36,930 nt of DNA from Bacillota bacterium (GTDB lineage: Bacteria > Bacillota > Clostridia > Lachnospirales > Anaerotignaceae): positions 1 through 36,930 of the forward strand of contig JAAVYN010000027.1 of assembly GCA_022791155.1 (NCBI GenBank). The letters run 5' to 3'. How positions within the stretch are numbered: position 1 is the stretch's first letter; each line of letters begins with the position of its first letter. A model generated the notes under the pieces. That model did no database searches and was not told where the DNA came from. It saw only the letters and a list, made by a program, of their open reading frames with translations. Position numbers and translations under genes: made by a program. Below are positions 34,925 through 36,930 of the stretch, one piece after another.

Positions 34925-35587
34925 TTGAACATCAAAATTGACAGCGAAATGAAAGCAAAACATTCCAAAACCCGCCTTGGCTGCATAAAATATACAACAT
35001 CTGTGGATGACACAAACGCGGAGTTATGGAACATAATAGAAAATGAAGTTATCCCGGATATATTAAAATCAATGGAAACAACTTCCATAAACGAATTCAA
35101 CAATGTCGCGCACTCCCGCGAGGCATATAAAGCTTTTGGCAAAGATCCCAACCGCTATCGCGTGTCGTCTGAAGCGCTTTACAGAAGAATAAAACAGGGC
35201 AAGGGCATATACAAAATAAACACTGTTGTTGACACAAACAACCTCATTTCAATTGAGACAGGCTTTTCCGTTGGCTCATATGACTTGGCCAATGTGGCTG
35301 ACGAAATAACTTTGCGCATCGGCTCCCAGGGTGAAAGCTATAAGGGCATTGGAAAAGACAACGTGAATGTTGAACATCTTCCTGTTTTGTGCGATTCAAA
35401 AGGCCCTTTTGGAAGCCCCACAAGCGATTCAACCCGCGCCATGATAACGTCGTCTTCCAAAGAAGTTTTGACAGTTATATACGATTTTTCAAGTGATTCA
35501 AACATAGAAAAGCTTCTTGAGGATGCCTCGCAAAAGTTCATAAAATATGCAAAGGCCGAAAACATAGAGACATTTGTGATCGACTGA
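34925..35587 (+). CDS. B3/B4 tRNA-binding domain protein
   Basis: The 220-residue protein consists of a B3/B4 domain like the editing region of the phenylalanyl-tRNA synthetase beta chain. It has AFGKDPNRYRVSSEALYRRIKQGKGIYKINTVVD-type features (about residues 70-105), then SIETGFSVGSYDLANV and DSKGPFGSPTSDSTRAM. Free-standing versions are thought to act on mischarged or modified aminoacyl-tRNA, but substrates are unproven. The TTG start follows GAGGTGAT by 5 bases. A terminator is downstream, so it is monocistronic. Confidence 0.88.
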   Translation: MNIKIDSEMKAKHSKTRLGCIKYTTSVDDTNAELWNIIENEVIPDILKSMETTSINEFNNVAHSREAYKAFGKDPNRYRVSSEALYRRIKQGKGIYKINTVVDTNNLISIETGFSVGSYDLANVADEITLRIGSQGESYKGIGKDNVNVEHLPVLCDSKGPFGSPTSDSTRAMITSSSKEVLTVIYDFSSDSNIEKLLEDASQKFIKYAKAENIETFVID

Positions 35588-35594
35588 CATTATA

Positions 35595-35694
35595 AATTGG
35601 CTTATATTGACATAATTTCAAAAAACCGTTTCAGTTCACAATGCCATTTGTCAGGCACAAACAGAGCAATATATAAAACATATTCAAGCCAATT
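35595..35694. repeat. 9-bp inverted repeat bracketing about 80 bp
   Basis: AATTGGCTT (35595-35603) and AAGCCAATT (35686-35694) are perfect inverted copies, with near-matching TTATA/ATAA on their outer sides. They bracket AT-rich DNA just after the B3/B4 gene. It could be a long RNA stem or a small MITE-like remnant; no target duplication was seen. Confidence 0.45.
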
Positions 35695-35714
35695 ATAATA
35701 ACATAAAACAAACT

Positions 35715-35751
35715 AAGCTGATCAAACATAAAAGTTTTTTCAGCTTTTTTC
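35715..35751 (+). terminator. Terminator between the B3/B4 and MerR genes
   Basis: AAGCTGA/TCAGCTT (35715-35721 with 35740-35746) has an inner AAAC/GTTT stem and is followed by a T run. Confidence 0.8.
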
Positions 35752-35794
35752 TGCCAAAAATGCCCCTTCAATTGTGGTTTTATCATATCTTTTG

Positions 35795-35803
35795 TGATAT
35801 AAT
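35795..35803 (+). promoter_or_regulatory. Extended -10 promoter of the MerR gene
   Basis: TGA-TATAAT is a consensus extended -10 with only a weak -35. It lies about 45 bases before the TTG start. No MerR-type 19-bp spacer is seen here, so autoregulation of the usual kind is not evident. Confidence 0.65.
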
Positions 35804-35849
35804 ATTTTTTGTTATAAAAAATTTTTCAGCAAAGGAGGAATGAATAACT

Positions 35850-36653
35850 TTGAAAGACTTATACTCGATAGGTGAAGTCGCCAAAATCATGGGAGTCTCT
35901 GTTCAAACTCTCAGATATTACAGCAGCATCAATCTCATCAATCCGGCTTATATAAACCCCACAACAGGCTATAGACACTATTCTGTTGAACAGCTTCATT
36001 TTATAGACAGAATTAAATATCTCCAAAAATTTGGCCTTAATTTGGAAGAAATTAAATCCATACTCGTTTCAAATGACATTAATTTGCTGCTTGAACTGCT
36101 TGAGAAGCGTGAAAAATTTTTTAAAGAGGAAATAAGCAAAATAAAAGATATTATAGATGACATTCAATGGTATAAAAACTACTTTACATATATCGACAAC
36201 AAAAACATAGACAGCAATTGTTATAATTTATATCTTCCAAAGAGATATATCGTGGCCGCCCAGTGCATACAGGGCGAGCCAAAACAGGACTATCACGTGC
36301 GCCTCAACAAAATAAAAAACAGCGATAAATTCAAATCGCTGAAATATATGCGCCAGTTTTCATTAATTCTTGACTATGATTCTCTCATCAACGCCGAGCT
36401 TAATCCTCTTTATCTTGGCATGTTTATAAAAGAGCCTCCTGGTTTTGAATCTGAAAATATAATCGAAATCCCTGAAGGCGACTATCTTTGTTTCAAAGCA
36501 AGAATATTAAGCGAAGGCTGGAATCCATATTTTGTCAAACTCTTTTTCAGCGGAAAAGAAAAGCCCTCCATAGTTCTGGCAAATGAATATGAAGACAGTT
36601 TATATGAATATTCCCGCTGTGTTTATGAAATTCAAATATTGATTCCACAATAA
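35850..36653 (+). CDS. MerR family regulator with GyrI-like ligand domain
   Basis: The 267-residue protein has the MerR winged HTH (YSIGEVAKIMGVSVQTLRYY, then NPTTGYRHYS), a coiled coil of about residues 75-115 for dimerisation, and a C-terminal GyrI/BmrR-like domain ending CVYEIQILIP that would bind a small molecule. The TTG start is 11 bases after AAAGGAGG; the nearby ATG leads to an early stop. Its likely target is the 19-bp-spacer promoter at 34384-34414, the only such promoter I noticed in the window. Confidence 0.9.
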   Translation: MKDLYSIGEVAKIMGVSVQTLRYYSSINLINPAYINPTTGYRHYSVEQLHFIDRIKYLQKFGLNLEEIKSILVSNDINLLLELLEKREKFFKEEISKIKDIIDDIQWYKNYFTYIDNKNIDSNCYNLYLPKRYIVAAQCIQGEPKQDYHVRLNKIKNSDKFKSLKYMRQFSLILDYDSLINAELNPLYLGMFIKEPPGFESENIIEIPEGDYLCFKARILSEGWNPYFVKLFFSGKEKPSIVLANEYEDSLYEYSRCVYEIQILIPQ

Positions 36654-36664
36654 AATGCGAAACG

Positions 36665-36697
36665 CCGCGGCCATTGAGAGGGGACTCATAGCCGCGG
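36665..36697. terminator. GC-rich hairpin between convergent genes
   Basis: CCGCGGC/GCCGCGG (36665-36671 with 36691-36697), with an inner GAG/CTC stem, lies between the MerR gene and the convergent minus-strand gene. T runs are poor on both sides (TTTCGCATTTTA on minus), so termination is likely but not certain. The following 36698-36788 is AT-rich and empty. Confidence 0.6.
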
Positions 36698-36788
36698 TGC
36701 TTCATTAAGGAAGTTATGTGGAATGTATAGGTTTACATATGTAACTTGTTATCATAATTAAAAAATTTCAACAAAATTTGAAAAGAAA

Positions 36789-36930
36789 TTATCTTCTTTC
36801 AATTTCTTTGCCTTCAGCGATGCAGTCATCATAGTACATGCCTTTGATGATCTGAACCAATGTTTTGAGGTCGCCGCAAAGAACGTCTTCCTGATCGTCA
36901 ACCGGGCGGATTATTCCTTGTCTGTTCACC
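36789..36930 (-). CDS. 3' end of an unidentified protein (partial)
   Basis: The last 46 codons read VNRQGIIRPVDDQEDVLCG, then KTLVQIIKGMYYDDCIAEGK, ending EIERR. The frame runs off the window edge. Codon use looks like that of the neighbouring genes, so it is probably a real gene. I do not recognise the family from this tail. Confidence 0.6.
   Translation of the reverse strand, partial: VNRQGIIRPVDDQEDVLCGDLKTLVQIIKGMYYDDCIAEGKEIERR

Noticed and set aside
34594-35151. 185-codon minus-strand ORF as a complete gene
   Set aside because: Its first half is antisense to the B3/B4 gene and no start site is supported. Only the last part is kept as a possible remnant.

Overview
The window is a low-GC bacterial chromosome segment, most likely from the Clostridia and perhaps a Lachnospirales-type lineage. 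This is inferred from the AT-rich gaps with strong sigma-A type promoters, frequent GTG/TTG starts behind GGAGG sites, a KOW protein between map and infA, the extended N-terminus of L22, a long L17, zinc-type S14/L33/L36, and an ECF transporter module after rplQ. No 16S gene is present, so the lineage is not certain.

Layout, left to right. Positions 3-140 (+) hold the last 45 codons of a large serine recombinase, marking one end of an integrated mobile element directly downstream of rpsI. From 258 to 28593 almost everything is on the minus strand and is the translation machinery. In transcription order this is rpmG-secE-nusG-rplK-rplA, then rplJ-rplL behind an L10 leader, then an unexpected deoC plus two iron-sulfur aldo/keto reductases. 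The S10-spc-alpha superoperon follows: rpsJ-rplC-rplD-rplW-rplB-rpsS-rplV-rpsC-rplP-rpmC-rpsQ-rplN-rplX-rplE-rpsZ-rpsH-rplF-rplR-rpsE-rpmD-rplO-secY-adk-map-KOW-infA-rpmJ-rpsM-rpsK-rpsD-rpoA-rplQ. It ends with the ECF module ecfA1-ecfA2-ecfT, truA, and separately promoted rplM-rpsI. The genes rpoB, rpoC, rpsL, rpsG, fusA and tuf, which usually lie between rplL and rpsJ, are absent.

Positions 28594-36930 are accessory or metabolic: a gene-free stretch, a TSCPD protein, a gamma-carbonic-anhydrase-like hexapeptide protein with its promoter inside the longest possible ORF, a trans-sulfuration PLP enzyme, a DUF819 membrane protein with an AstE/AspA-like zinc hydrolase, a B3/B4-domain protein, a MerR regulator with a GyrI-like ligand domain, and the 3' end of an unidentified gene.

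The most interesting signals are regulatory. Two near-identical L1-binding-like hairpins lie before rplK and before rplA. A MerR-type promoter with a 19-bp spacer, and a G10 tract downstream of it, precede the hydrolase/DUF819 operon, with a MerR gene 1.4 kb away. Structured leaders lie before rpsJ, rplC, rpsM, rpoA and rplQ. No CRISPR array, tRNA, rRNA or intact insertion sequence was found.
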